DNA from: Nemania diffusa
Lineage: Eukaryota > Ascomycota > Sordariomycetes > Xylariales > Xylariaceae
Direction of reading: 5' to 3'
Length of the DNA: 64,000 nucleotides
NCBI GenBank assembly: GCA_038501195.1
Contig: JBBPUQ010000008.1
Location: forward strand, 600,001-664,000
Positions 8,823 through 20,108 of the stretch are shown in pieces. Under the pieces are notes generated by a model that was given only the letters and a program-made list of their open reading frames with translations, ran no database searches and had not been told where the DNA came from. Position numbers and translations under genes: made by a program. How positions within the stretch are numbered: position 1 is the first letter of the stretch; every line of letters begins with the position of its first letter.

Positions 8823-11800
8823 ATTCGAGTTCGCCGAATTATGAGTAATTACTTGGTGTCACGAAAGAGAACTGCAACGCTAAACCATAACACTGCAAAA
8901 AGTAGAACGTTGTCAAGGCGAGAGCCTTGACCGTTTGCAGTTGCTTATATATAGGACTATGACACTTAGTGGCATTCATTGCCGCTGCTCTCCTTCTGTT
9001 GCTGTGCATTATCGGTTACACAGAAAGTCTCGAATAGAATACGGTAGTTTGTTTGACAGTCTTACAGCGAGGGAGGGGATCATCTGGCGTCGAGGACGCG
9101 TCGCATTAGAAAACAATAACAGCATTTTTCTGAGACATGTGCTATTTATACGGCCTACAGTAGAAAATGGAGCAATGCCGCTAGTTTATACCGCCAACAA
9201 TATATTGAAGAGGCACCGCTCTCCCACTAGAGGCCCAGTACCTACTTTATTATATTAAACGCGATTAAACTACGGTAATTATATTTATGTTTTATCAATA
9301 GTAGTTAGCCAACTAGCTGAGAAAACTTCCTTCTTTCGCTATTTAAACCTCATCAAAAAGGTATTGCCCTTGCTAAACTTATGAGTCTATGTTTTAGGCT
9401 TTCCACCCCTGCTGACGGGCTCTTTGTGTAGCACACGTTTCATCTAGTATCACGGGGGGGATGATTACGCGATGATAATGGCAAATGGACACTCATTGGT
9501 ATCTAGTTTAGGTCGACAAGTCAATATATTACATTCATCACTCCACCCAGCACCTCATTGGTAATAAGGAACCCTAGGAAGAACTTTCCAGACCGTGCCC
9601 AGATGTGCAACCTCAACCAACCTTATACAACATCCTCTTATGACAGTGCGGCAAACCTGCACTCGAAAGTCAGGGGTAATGATTGATTAGGCTTACTCTT
9701 TCTTATTCGCGTTGATTTTTCTTATTTATTTCGAGCAGTCTTTTCAGTCGACTGTTCTTACTTAGCTAGTCAGGCCCGTTTCCTACTCCAAAATTATACC
9801 ATTTCGCTGATCTACCAGCATTATTCTGAATACATGTAAAATCTTTGGAAGTGCTATTGTGACTACTTGTCAGTCTCCAAGGTGCGCTGTGTACCATTTA
9901 CACGTCCCGTTTTACTAACTTCATTAATGCCGGTTTAAGATCTCTGCTGATATCTATTCTAGTCCTTGAAATCCCAGCACAGCCAGGGCATTGAATAGAA
10001 TGGCAATATGATGAATATTCTCTTCCGGTGTGCTACAACTCGATCTGTAACCGCCGCTGTTCCTATAGGCCTCCATTTCGTGAATAAAACAAGAATTCGA
10101 GGACTAGGTCGAAGTCCGGATGAAGGCAATGAAAGAACTATGTTAGATAATACGATAGGTATCTCGCTCCTTTTCATCATTGTATACGTCGAGAATATTT
10201 TCACTTCGGGTTCGTAGCGCACCTTTTGGGATATATAGTAGGCGTCTGTTTTAACATACACAGCTACCTAGGTACTTACTCGGTTATTCGACCTTACAAC
10301 ACATATATTTAAATAAAACGATTCGTAATATTTCACAGCTCTAGTTACTCACTAATATAATTCAGCAATACTAGGCAAAGTTAAATATCGCCCCCAGCCA
10401 ACACATGCCTTTATTGAGACCCGTATATAGGCTAAGCCCTGTGCTCAACTAAGGCTATTAGAAGAACAGAAATACGAGGCTATAGAAGTTCTCAGAAAGC
10501 CTCGGGAGTCAGTGAAGTAGCGGCGTCGTCCTACCCCTTATATTATTAGATCCTTTTATACAGAACCTTTTATGCAGATAGTTTAAGGTCCTCTTGGCCA
10601 AAAAGAAAGAAGGCCACGAACCTTTGAAAACCCCAAGAGGATCCTTAGTTCAATTTATGCTCTTCCAACCACCCTGACCAAGCTCTTGCCACATTTATAG
10701 TACGGTTGTCTTGCATCCATTTTGTGGCTGGACGACCTTACGACAAAGTATACTCTGACTCGTCCAACGTGGTCGTTTAGCCATTGGTGTCAGAGGTTGC
10801 TAATATGAGTCTTTCTAAGGTATAGAGACCGATAAAGATTTACTCCTATGTGTTAAATAAATTACCGGCATGCGATTGAGAAGCTTCACTTCAAGGCTGG
10901 ATGAAGCTAATCAAAAGGGGGGGAAACATGATGGCCATCTTAAACAATGTTATAATATATAACATAACGATATTTTTACTCGGCTAAACGAATACTAGTA
11001 CTGTGGTAGTAAATAATGGCAAAATAATATGGACCAATATCAAACCACATCTGGTAGGAACAGGGCGTTATTATACGTACTACTATAGATACTAAGTAAT
11101 AGGTCAATCCAGCATAGTTGCTATAAATAAATAAAAATTGCTCTCCTATAGAACGCAAGTTATCGTATTCTCTGCAGCATCCAAGCAAACCCCAGTCTAC
11201 AATGAGGGGCAGCGGCTACCTGCATCTTACACTTTATACGTTGTTTTTAATAGCCATGGTAGACAACCTATGTCCTCCTAATGCCGAGTAACACCCTAAC
11301 AAACTGGGATGTTCTGATGAAAATTTTGATAATATTGAGTAGCACATATATATCACTGTGGTCTTTACCTAAAGTCCTACGTCGGAGGACCCATATTGTT
11401 GTTACACGATAGCCTACGCGAATTGTGTGTTATGATCGAGCCTGTATTTCTTATTCACACTTGACAGATCAGCATTGTTGCAGTTGCATCGGATATGTCG
11501 GATTTCCGACGCGAGATGCGGTCTTGACAGTCAATGATCTGACAATATTATCCTTGTAAGATAATCGAATACGGCATAATTATAGGGGGGATACAGGTTC
11601 CTACTGGCAGCGTACCTATTTATTAACAATATTAATACCTCTTATCTATTGAAAGATTAGCGTTTACTAGCGATACAAAAAGTTTCATCAGTGAAAGAGT
11701 AATGAAAAGAAATATGGTGTCTAATATAACCTTAGGCATTATTTTTTGCTTTCAACCTTGGTGCAATCCTTCAGTATATCTTATATTTACCTCACGGTCG

Positions 11801-13381
11801 TAAAGTTCCATTAAGTGTAAGTTTTAACGGCAAATTTGTAAGCTACTTTTTTCTAATGAAAAATAAGAATATCCGGGTATCGTACGATTTTTATGATGAT
11901 TCTTCTTAGTCGCATATAATAGGACTATATCTTGATCAGTGCCCGAGCGATTCTGGGGTCTAGATTCTGGTATCCAGCTTTTCTTTCTGCATGTTGCCTC
12001 TTATCCGCGGCGTAGGTATTGTTGTATCGCATTGTAGCGACGACATTGTAGGGTAAAATTTGCGATCTAATCCAGGTTACCTAACTCCGAACAAGGATTA
12101 CCACAGTGAGGATCGGTATCTATTAATTCCGATATCCGCGGTCTACGTACTTAACTAATTAGGTATAGTCACTTCTGGGGGTCCCCGCAGCTTATGGGGC
12201 GAGTGGGGTGCGCCTAGGCGCTAGATAGGTACCTAAATACCTAGAGGCTGACAATTCTAACCTACCAGAAGACCTTCTCTCAAGCGTTAATATTCATCAC
12301 ATTTCACAGCACCACCTGCCTAGAATGGGTAAAAAGACCACGCGTCCACCGTTTTGCTTCAACCTAGCATGGGGGTCTGTCCCAGTCGTTTTCGAATGCA
12401 GGGAGAAGAAGTCCCGCGACAGCGTCTGTTGCGTCATTCATCGTCCAGCTGCAAGACAGGTCCTGGAACTATCACAGAGCCACGTAACCTGTCTGTTCCT
12501 GACTTGTCGGCTGCCCTGCTTATTTAGTCCCGCAGGCACAGTAGTGTCATGTGTGCATGTCGATCCTTGGCAGAATCCGGGGGAGTGGTAAGCAACTGGA
12601 AAGCCGAGCAGAAGGCAGGCTCACATGAGGTAAAAACAAGCAATCAGCTTCTGCATGTGATTGGTGCTTTTGTATTTGACCCCAAGACGAAAGCAGATAA
12701 CATCGTGCCCAATGCCGATCCTAACCTAGTCTAGACCCATGAGCATATGCTATAGATTTGTTATGTGCCCAACTACCTGCTATAATATGTAGATAGAATG
12801 ATACCCAAGGAGGCAGTTCATGTATTATAACCACGATGATACACTGGGTAGGTAGCAATTGCTACTCACCATCAAGCTCTAGACCTGTGTAGACCTACCA
12901 AGGTGTCTTCCGGATATCCGTAGGGAGGCGGTGCAAGTTATCCAGCCACAGGTGGCTAGACAGTTGGTTTAGGTAGTCCTATGCAGCAAAACCAAGATGG
13001 TGCTTCTACATTCTACGTATATGGAGGTCAAAGAGCATATAGGTAGTCGACCGGTTAGACCGGCCAGTAATTTATGTTCTAGATATGACCAATTGAGCCG
13101 TAGTTCAATCCCTGTTACTTTCTACCATGTTCAAGTGTATAGGTATTAATAAAGGCGAGATTTGAAAATTGACTATGAACAGAATGACGAGTCGTGTCTA
13201 GTATTATACTATAATAATAGCTAGGTATATTCTTCCCGCGAGGGTCTACTACAACCACTCCTTCCGCTGCCTAACCCCGCTGACTACCCTTAACCGTTCC
13301 TATAATGTCCATTTATAAAGAGATTCCATTATATACAACCAGTGAGCAACAAACCGGGATCTTGGCAGGACCCGGACGAGC
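8823..13381. other. 4.6-kb gene-poor, mostly AT-rich block
   Basis: No frame on either strand carries a recognisable domain. The sequence is AT-rich with many stops and short TAGGTACCTA-like motifs. A hairpin-forming inverted repeat lies at 10585-10646. A less AT-rich island at about 12300-12740 has an 88-codon plus frame (12325-12591) without family features. This may be decayed transposon or RIP-mutated DNA, but I recognise no transposase or polymerase relic. Confidence 0.5.
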
Positions 13382-15040
13382 TTAAGCAAAGCTAGTGGTG
13401 ATTATAAAGCTGACATCGTCGTTGAATGATACCGGGTTATCGAAAGCATGTGGCCCGCTATTGCCGGCTATATAGAGTAAACTGTCATAGTGCCTAAAGT
13501 AGCGAGCGGGATAGCTCCAGGACCGGATTGAAGTGCCTTCACCGTTGATGCCAGCCTGTGGGCAAAATGTAGCATCTTCAGCGAATTGCTTACTGCCGTC
13601 GTTGGCATTAACCAAAAGCTCATACGACGAGTGACGAATAAATGACCCGGGGGTGTCCATGGACTCGAAGGACATGCAGCCGCTATTACCAAGACCGGTA
13701 CGGACCGTCCAACTAGCCTGCTGCTGCAAAGCAGCCACACTAACCGACGAAACGACTTGGGTATTAACAGTGTCGCCGGTATGTGCAATGTAGCGGTTGG
13801 TGTAGTCGGGGGTAGTAACCCGCAACGAAATTTTAGCACCAACGTTGATAGTAGGTCCGCTTATTAACGATGTAGCAGCATACTTGGCCGATACAATGTT
13901 AGCCTGTACCGCGTTTTCCGTGTCGTCAGATGGATAACCAGAGGTCATCACACCTTCGTAGAATGTGCCTTGTGCATGGTTGCTATTATCACCACCGATG
14001 CCAAGAAGAATAGCTCCCTCTTTACTCATCGGATTATAACCATTTGCTGGACGCACGCCGCTGTAAAAGGTAGATAGCGAGCCGGACGTGGCGTCGGCGC
14101 CGCGGATTGCCCATTGATTAGGTTCACCCTTCACGGCCGCCGTAATAAACCGGAAGTTAATTGTCGGATCGGCAGGATTATTAATGGGATCGGCGCCGGA
14201 GAAAAGGCCGTTTTCAAGATCGGCCATAATCCAGGGGCCAGGGCCCGAGCCTGTCCCCCGACCCGAGCCGTCTCCTGTACCGAAATAGATCGCCTCCATA
14301 TGGCCGTTGCCAGTATCGGTAGAGCTAGTTTCAGCGTTGCCATAATCAAAGCAACAACCCGTGTTATAATGAGTACCGTCGAACACGGCGTATAAGCCTT
14401 CCGGTGCATCCCCCGTGGCTGTGCCACTAGGCTGGTTGTTACGGTATCCAGTATAAGGTGAGATGAAGACACCATACGCCTTTTGGCCGTTTAACGTAAC
14501 AGGGGCACCAAGAGCGCCGGCTAAATAATCATAACCATTGCTATTCGGTCCACTCGCAGCGCCTCCAGGTGGAGCCTGCGTTAAATGATTACCGCGGCCT
14601 GACTGGTCATAAATAATAGAAATAAGGCAGGTTGAGCCTTCGCAAAAATTGTCCTGGGTGCCAGAATTGGCAACACCGCCAGCAGACAGCGGCGTTATAT
14701 CAGTCGTAGCATTATCGGAGCCACGTAGCACCTGATAAAGGGAGCCAGAATAGTTATCATACTACATAACTCGGGGTCAGTGAATATATTCCAGGCAGTA
14801 TTTTGAGTGGCCCTAAGTGCCCTAATGGAGCTGGAGACATGTTTCCAGCTTGTGTAGGGTCTTTGTGATCCTGGAAGTGTATAAAATGGGAAAATGACGA
14901 CTTCAATGATTACTTACGAGAGCACGAGTGGTGCTGTGAGCGGCAACACAGGGAGTTCCGCCAGATGAGTAGATGTCGCAGGGCCCAGCCTTCACAAGTG
15001 AGACTGCGGCCGTAAGAGTGAGCACCGTCCAAGAAGGCAT
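13382..15040 (-). CDS. abfB: Alpha-L-arabinofuranosidase, GH54 + CBM42
   Basis: Secreted enzyme releasing terminal alpha-L-arabinofuranose from arabinan and arabinoxylan. Exon 1 is 15040-14918 (41 codons) and exon 2 is 14761-13382, joined across a 156-nt intron with a GTAAGT donor; the product is 500 residues, as usual for AbfB. A signal peptide (MPSWTVLTLTAAVSLVKA) precedes GPCDIYSSGGTPCVAAHS, the typical mature N-terminus. The catalytic domain holds YDQSGRGNHL, the double Cys GCCFDYGNAE, Glu224 in MADLENGLFSG (nucleophile by family knowledge) and Asp299 in GIGGDNSN (acid/base). Residues from ~345 form the arabinose-binding CBM42 with repeated ASWTVRTGLGNSGCMSFES-like units. The frame is complete. 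It is probably under carbon-catabolite and arabinose control, which is inference from the family. Confidence 0.95.
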
Positions 15041-16691
15041 CTTCGCAAACTTTGGGAAGTGGAATAGTCCGGGTCTGTGGTCTGGGGATAGCGAACTCAT
15101 CAATAGACAGCCACCGAGGGAGAGAAGGTAAGATATATGCCTTCAAGCTAGCTAGCTGGTGTCCTCCCTTGCTGCTTACCATATAAGGGGCAGAATGTTT
15201 TCTTAACAGTCACCTGCTTTGAACAAACTGCGTGCTCACACCGCTTTCCCCCATTCAACTTACTCTGGACCAGACCAGTACTGTTATTAGAATATAAGGC
15301 GAAATGGAACGTTGCGTAAACGCAGTAACCTCACAGGCTACCCAATATCGTCCCTAGTGTGCCATAAACAAGGCCGCATGATGTTCATCGGGCCGAGTGC
15401 TAAGTGGAGAGTAGGCTTATATTCAAGTAATAGCGTTGATGTGTTTAAAACACATGCTTCTTTTCTGCAAGCCCGCCGTGGGGTGCTTCTTCTTCATGAT
15501 CTAACATTGTGTAGTAGCCGCCAATGACATCCGTCCGCATTCAGACCGCTAGTCTCAGAAGGGTGTTCCGCATGTCGCAGTGCAGAAAACAATGCAGCGC
15601 TAACAGTGTGAGGACTTTTACAGATCTCCTGCCGCAACGGGATAGACTCGTTTACCCCCAGACTCGGTTTACATACTAGCGGCGGCAATTATTATCTATT
15701 TGCGGGGTTGTTCCGATCTTATCTCCGGATATGCACCTATTGCCAAGACGTAGTGTTCTTTTTTTGCGACTTGTTCTTTGCTATTGAGATCAATAGCAGC
15801 TGTTTTCAGCTTCTCTCCCGCAGATGACGCAAATCTCATTTACACTATCTCACATTAATTACTTACCTAACTATTTGTCTTTGGTAGAGATTTACATTTA
15901 GGTCGATAGATGCGGAACCAGTTGAATCACGGTCTCTATTGCCGGTGGTCTAACACTACCCGTTTGTACATATTGTAGACAGGTGACTTATATTAGTCAA
16001 ATATAAGCAAATGGAAATGATTGTCACATAATAGGTGAATGATACGGTGTAATGGGCCCAACATACCTCTTAAAACGGGGGGTTCGAGGATTTGCTTAAG
16101 TAATTAGGAGTATAATCTATTTAGACCCCGAATAACAATGTATAGCCACATGTAGCTCGAAGCTAGACGCCACAACTCGAGGGACCAAGGGCTGTGCTAT
16201 GCGCTAAGAGTAATACACATGCTGTAATAGTCCTATCCATCAAAACAGGGTACCTAGCGAAGAGTTTTCAATGATGAAAATATAATCATTGTGTTATTTG
16301 AGTTTAGAATATCTATGCAAGGGATCTGGTGAACAAGACTTTTGAGAGGCTGATATATATATATAGGGGTGCAAATGTTACAGGGGACCCCATGGATCTA
16401 AAACCCTCGAGTCGTGGATGCCTCTCTACCAACTACTTACTGAAACATGGGATGCTACGTATGCAAGCAAGGACAACCCGATTGATAATCACTATTGTAC
16501 ACGTATCACATAATCGCGCACTACAACCGGAATTTTCAAGATTTGTAAATAGAATTTCAATTAGAGCATGCCCCTTAACTATTAGGAGCTATTGCCAATA
16601 CAAATAAACAAAGTATACTGCTGCACCCGGTCATTACTGAAGGCGGTATTAGAAAATATCTAGAATCTGATAGCTGAATAGATTCTCACTC
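15041..16691. other. Divergent intergenic region
   Basis: Shared upstream region of the minus-strand GH54 gene and the plus-strand DUF3176 gene. A TATA-like CATATAT lies near 15131-15140, about 95 nt before the GH54 start. A GTGGGG (CreA-type SYGGRG) occurs near 15478. The 71- to 92-codon frames here show no family features. Confidence 0.4.
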
Positions 16692-19004
16692 ATGGAGCAG
16701 GCCGTCCCAGACGGGTGGGATTCGCATCAACAGACGCGAGCATGGACTCCGTCTCCTATCTCGGACAATGAACATTTTGAACAGTATACCTTCGAGCCAG
16801 TTTCCGGCTCTCGCTCCGAACATCACACGCAGCCTGACCAACCTCAGGGCCAGGGCGGAACTATCACCACTTCTCCTAAAAACACAGATTCCACTACCCA
16901 ACCCCTTCAAGAATCGCGCACGCACGACAAAACTATATTGGGATGCTGGAGTGCGTGGATTCTAGAGATAATAAATTGCGGCCTCCTTCTAATCTCCCTG
17001 TTTGCCATCTTAGCAACGCTTTACCCGCATGAAGGACAGCCTCTGCCCCGATGGCCGCTATCAATTACCATCAACGCCCTTCTTTCTATCTATGCTCTTT
17101 TCATGAAAGCAAGCATGTGGTTCATCCTGGCGTCTGGGATCGGCCAGCTTCAGTGGAGCTGGTTTCTACGCCCACAATCGCTGAAGGATGTGGTCCGATA
17201 CCGTGGAGTCGTAGATGGTCCCTTGGGCTCCCTTGCTTGGCTTTATACACACAATGTTCGACAACCTTTGACTGCTCTTGCAGCTGTGATTATCATAGCA
17301 GCCGTTGCAGTGGATCCATTCATTCATCAATTAGTTCAGCCAGTTGACTGCAAGCACCTCAATACCGAAGGGCCGCCTCCATCTATACCCCGTACAAATT
17401 TCCTGAGCTACGACAGTTTTCCATCAGACCTCTTGGGATATATTGCCTCTGGATACTACACGCCTCAAACCCTCTCGGATTTCATTTGTGGCACAGGAAA
17501 TTGCACTTTCAACACCGAATACAGTAGCTTAGCGTACTGCAGTGTTTGTGAGGATGTATCAGACACTGTCCAAATTGAAGAGCACTGCATGGTATCTCAA
17601 GACGAAAAATTAGAATCAGGAAGCTGTTACCAGTCAAATCTCTCCGCTGACACTCCTTTAAGCCAATGGAATTTGACGACTACGTTGACCGCAGCTTCTT
17701 CACCGCTATCTTTGAACTTTTACTACAATATTGATCCCAACAACTTCACGATAACTACACCGAAACAGAACATATTTGGAGTTGGAAAAATTCCTAGGAG
17801 ACTCGACACATCCTCTGCTGAAAATACCATCGACTTCATTAGTCTGGGAAACGATATGGGTATGATACTTGCGGAAACAGACATCTCACTTACTCCTTAT
17901 GATCCGAATACCCATGGAAACAGGACGGGCTGCGACGATGCAGCATCAAATAACACCTGGTGGTGTCGGCAATACGGTGCAGCTACATGCTCGCTGCAGC
18001 CTTGTGTTCGCAGTTATGTTGCTAATGTGGACGACGGACGGTTAAAGGAGACCTTGGTTGGCCAATCTGATGCAAATATGATATGGGGATACGGCGAATC
18101 ATCCACGACGAGTGGACTTATCTCCCTACAAACTTTCCTGGGGCTTCTGGATACGCAATGCATAAACGATGCTGAGCGACAAAATCTCACTGAAGCGGGT
18201 TATAAAATCGACAGAAACACTCGGTGGCTACCATATAACTTGACCTTCAATCCTCACATCGACACCCCCGTAAATGCTACATTCCCTGAGTCGCTACTGG
18301 CACACAAGTGCCTATATGCCCTGGATTCGTCTTTCAACAGCGACATATGGACATTCATGCTGGACCAGTTCATTATCGGTATTGTTCAGCGCGAGTACCA
18401 AGATAATAATGTACAGCAAGCTAGTTACTCGGGTCCAACCCAGCTACTCTCCATGTTCGACTCATTTTACGTCAACGAAACAACTATCAATAGTGCTATA
18501 AGTAGACTGGCTGATGCAATGACACTGTGGATCCGCACGCACGGGTATGCCTCCCACAGCGAGAGGGCTATTGGAGAGGAATTCCGCTACGCCATCTGTG
18601 TCAAGGTGAATTGGAGCTTGGTTGCCCTACCAGCTGCACTGACAGGATTAACGCTGGTCTTCTTCCTGCTCACCGTTATCTCAACGCACCGTCGGCGACT
18701 GCCTGTCTGGAAACGATCGCCTCTCACGTTCCTATTCCATGGGCCCGAGGGCATAGACTGGGTAAACCCAGACCTTGTCGCTATGAGTTCCAAGTCACCA
18801 ACACAAACCCTCATGACTGAGCGCGGAATGCGTGAGTTTGCAGATAAAATAACTATACAGGTTTCTAAAGACGAGGATGAGTCCCCTTATCTCCGGCAAG
18901 TTAAGCCTAGATCAATCAGAATGCGGAAACCTTGGGGTCTCTGGTTCTCGAAACCAGGTAAGAGGGACGTGGGAAATGATGACTTAGAATACTCTCGTAT
19001 ATAG
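16692..19004 (+). CDS. DUF3176-family membrane protein
   Basis: A 770-residue, single-exon protein of a fungus-specific family of unknown function. A hydrophilic N-tail of ~80 residues is followed by three hydrophobic segments: around 84-106 (ILEIINCGLLLISLFAILAT), around 120-145 including the family hallmark MWFILASGIGQLQWSWF, and around 195-210 (ALAAVIIIAAVAVDPFI). A long Cys-rich, N-glycosylation-rich loop of over 400 residues follows, with many NxT/S sites. A final helix near 645-670 (WSLVALPAALTGLTLVFFLL) precedes a basic tail. The pattern suggests a large extracytoplasmic domain at the plasma or vacuolar membrane. The start is the first Met of the frame. The biochemical role is unknown. 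Confidence 0.85.
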   Translation: MEQAVPDGWDSHQQTRAWTPSPISDNEHFEQYTFEPVSGSRSEHHTQPDQPQGQGGTITTSPKNTDSTTQPLQESRTHDKTILGCWSAWILEIINCGLLLISLFAILATLYPHEGQPLPRWPLSITINALLSIYALFMKASMWFILASGIGQLQWSWFLRPQSLKDVVRYRGVVDGPLGSLAWLYTHNVRQPLTALAAVIIIAAVAVDPFIHQLVQPVDCKHLNTEGPPPSIPRTNFLSYDSFPSDLLGYIASGYYTPQTLSDFICGTGNCTFNTEYSSLAYCSVCEDVSDTVQIEEHCMVSQDEKLESGSCYQSNLSADTPLSQWNLTTTLTAASSPLSLNFYYNIDPNNFTITTPKQNIFGVGKIPRRLDTSSAENTIDFISLGNDMGMILAETDISLTPYDPNTHGNRTGCDDAASNNTWWCRQYGAATCSLQPCVRSYVANVDDGRLKETLVGQSDANMIWGYGESSTTSGLISLQTFLGLLDTQCINDAERQNLTEAGYKIDRNTRWLPYNLTFNPHIDTPVNATFPESLLAHKCLYALDSSFNSDIWTFMLDQFIIGIVQREYQDNNVQQASYSGPTQLLSMFDSFYVNETTINSAISRLADAMTLWIRTHGYASHSERAIGEEFRYAICVKVNWSLVALPAALTGLTLVFFLLTVISTHRRRLPVWKRSPLTFLFHGPEGIDWVNPDLVAMSSKSPTQTLMTERGMREFADKITIQVSKDEDESPYLRQVKPRSIRMRKPWGLWFSKPGKRDVGNDDLEYSRI

Positions 19005-19520
19005 AATATAGAGCGGGGTAATAGATTTAATTAATTAAGTGACCCGAGGGGGTCTTCGCCTTCACCTAATAGCCCCTGATCTATTAAGTCCAGAGATATT
19101 ATCAGTTCAATGTGCTCACCACACCGTTATGAAAATGCGAGGACACTCGTTGTACGCCATGACGCATCTCCGGCGCATAGCCCGTAGAAGCAACTAGAAC
19201 ATTATTATATATCTCATGCGAAATGGGAGTCCCAGATAGATTATTCGGAGCGCCAGATCACCTTACATAGATCCATCGAATCCACTTTCTGGATCATTTT
19301 CTGGATCCGATGATCCCTTAGATCGGTCCAGGGATACGCCCATTCGAAACAATATCCCAGGGAGCTCCTTTACAAGCATGCCTGTCCTAACCAGGGTATC
19401 CATTATTCCAGCCCCGTAGCCGCCAGTACCAGCACTCTGAAGAATAGAGAATCCAGATCGACGTGCAACCGTTCCTATAATAGAATGTATGTATGATGCG
19501 AGAGTACCTAAGCATAAGGT
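19005..19520. other. Intergenic region between convergent genes
   Basis: 3' flanks of the DUF3176 gene and the repeat protein. It contains a short direct repeat TTTCTGGATC near 19280-19310. No gene is seen. Confidence 0.5.
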
Positions 19521-20108
19521 TTAGCTACTGAGTTGATAAAGTGGCCAAGCATACCAACCTGGTCCGATTCCTCCTGCAAAACCCAGCAGATTCAGTAGTG
19601 GCCACCAGATGAGCCAAGGGGCCGCCATGACCACCCCACCAGCAACATCCCATGCAGCTCTAAATATGGTTCCAACTGGGTCTCTCTCAATGTTTTCCTG
19701 TGCCTGCGCAATCCATGCTCCGGCTTTGCTAATACCATCACCACACTCATTCATAATGTCATCTGCTGCAATGTTCAAGTGGAAGCCGGGTGCCTCGAAA
19801 ATAGTAGGCCAACGCGGGCCTGGAGCGCTATCATTGTCCTTGAAGATTCCCTCCACGCCCTTTTTAGCAATGTCAAGATGGAATCCTGGCGCTTCGAAAA
19901 TTGTTGGCAAACGCGGCCCCGGAGTGTTATCGTCCCCTTTGAACACTCGTTCTATATCCCTTTTAGCAATACTGATATGAAAGTCTGGTGCCTCAAAAAT
20001 AGTCGGCCAGCGCGGGCCTGCGACAGCTGGAGGTAAGTTTGCACCGCAGCTGGAGAAATGCAAGGGGAAGACTAAAAATAGCAGGACTAAACAAGTCGCG
20101 ACTGCCAT
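19521..20108 (-). CDS. Secreted protein with three 33-residue tandem repeats and hydrophobic C-terminal domain
   Basis: A 195-residue single-exon protein. An N-terminal signal peptide (MAVATCLVLLFLVFPLHFSS) is followed by three repeats starting exactly at residues 31, 64 and 97 with the core GPRWPTIFEAPGFHLNIA. Units 1 and 2 end in dibasic AKR (48-50) and AKK (81-83), possible Kex2 sites; unit 3 has AAD instead. The C-terminal ~50 residues (VGTIFRAAWDVAGGVV...PLLNLLGFAGGIGPG) are glycine-rich and hydrophobic and loosely recall the Ifi-6-16/ISG12 membrane domain, though the end looks short for that family. The repeats differ at synonymous positions, so the peptide is being conserved. It could be a repeat-peptide precursor or a cell-surface protein. 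The family assignment is tentative. Confidence 0.7.
   Translation of the reverse strand: MAVATCLVLLFLVFPLHFSSCGANLPPAVAGPRWPTIFEAPDFHISIAKRDIERVFKGDDNTPGPRLPTIFEAPGFHLDIAKKGVEGIFKDNDSAPGPRWPTIFEAPGFHLNIAADDIMNECGDGISKAGAWIAQAQENIERDPVGTIFRAAWDVAGGVVMAAPWLIWWPLLNLLGFAGGIGPGWYAWPLYQLSS

Noticed and set aside
12325..12734. Two overlapping plus frames in a less AT-rich island
   Set aside because: No signal peptide, domain or splice support; composition alone explains the open frames.
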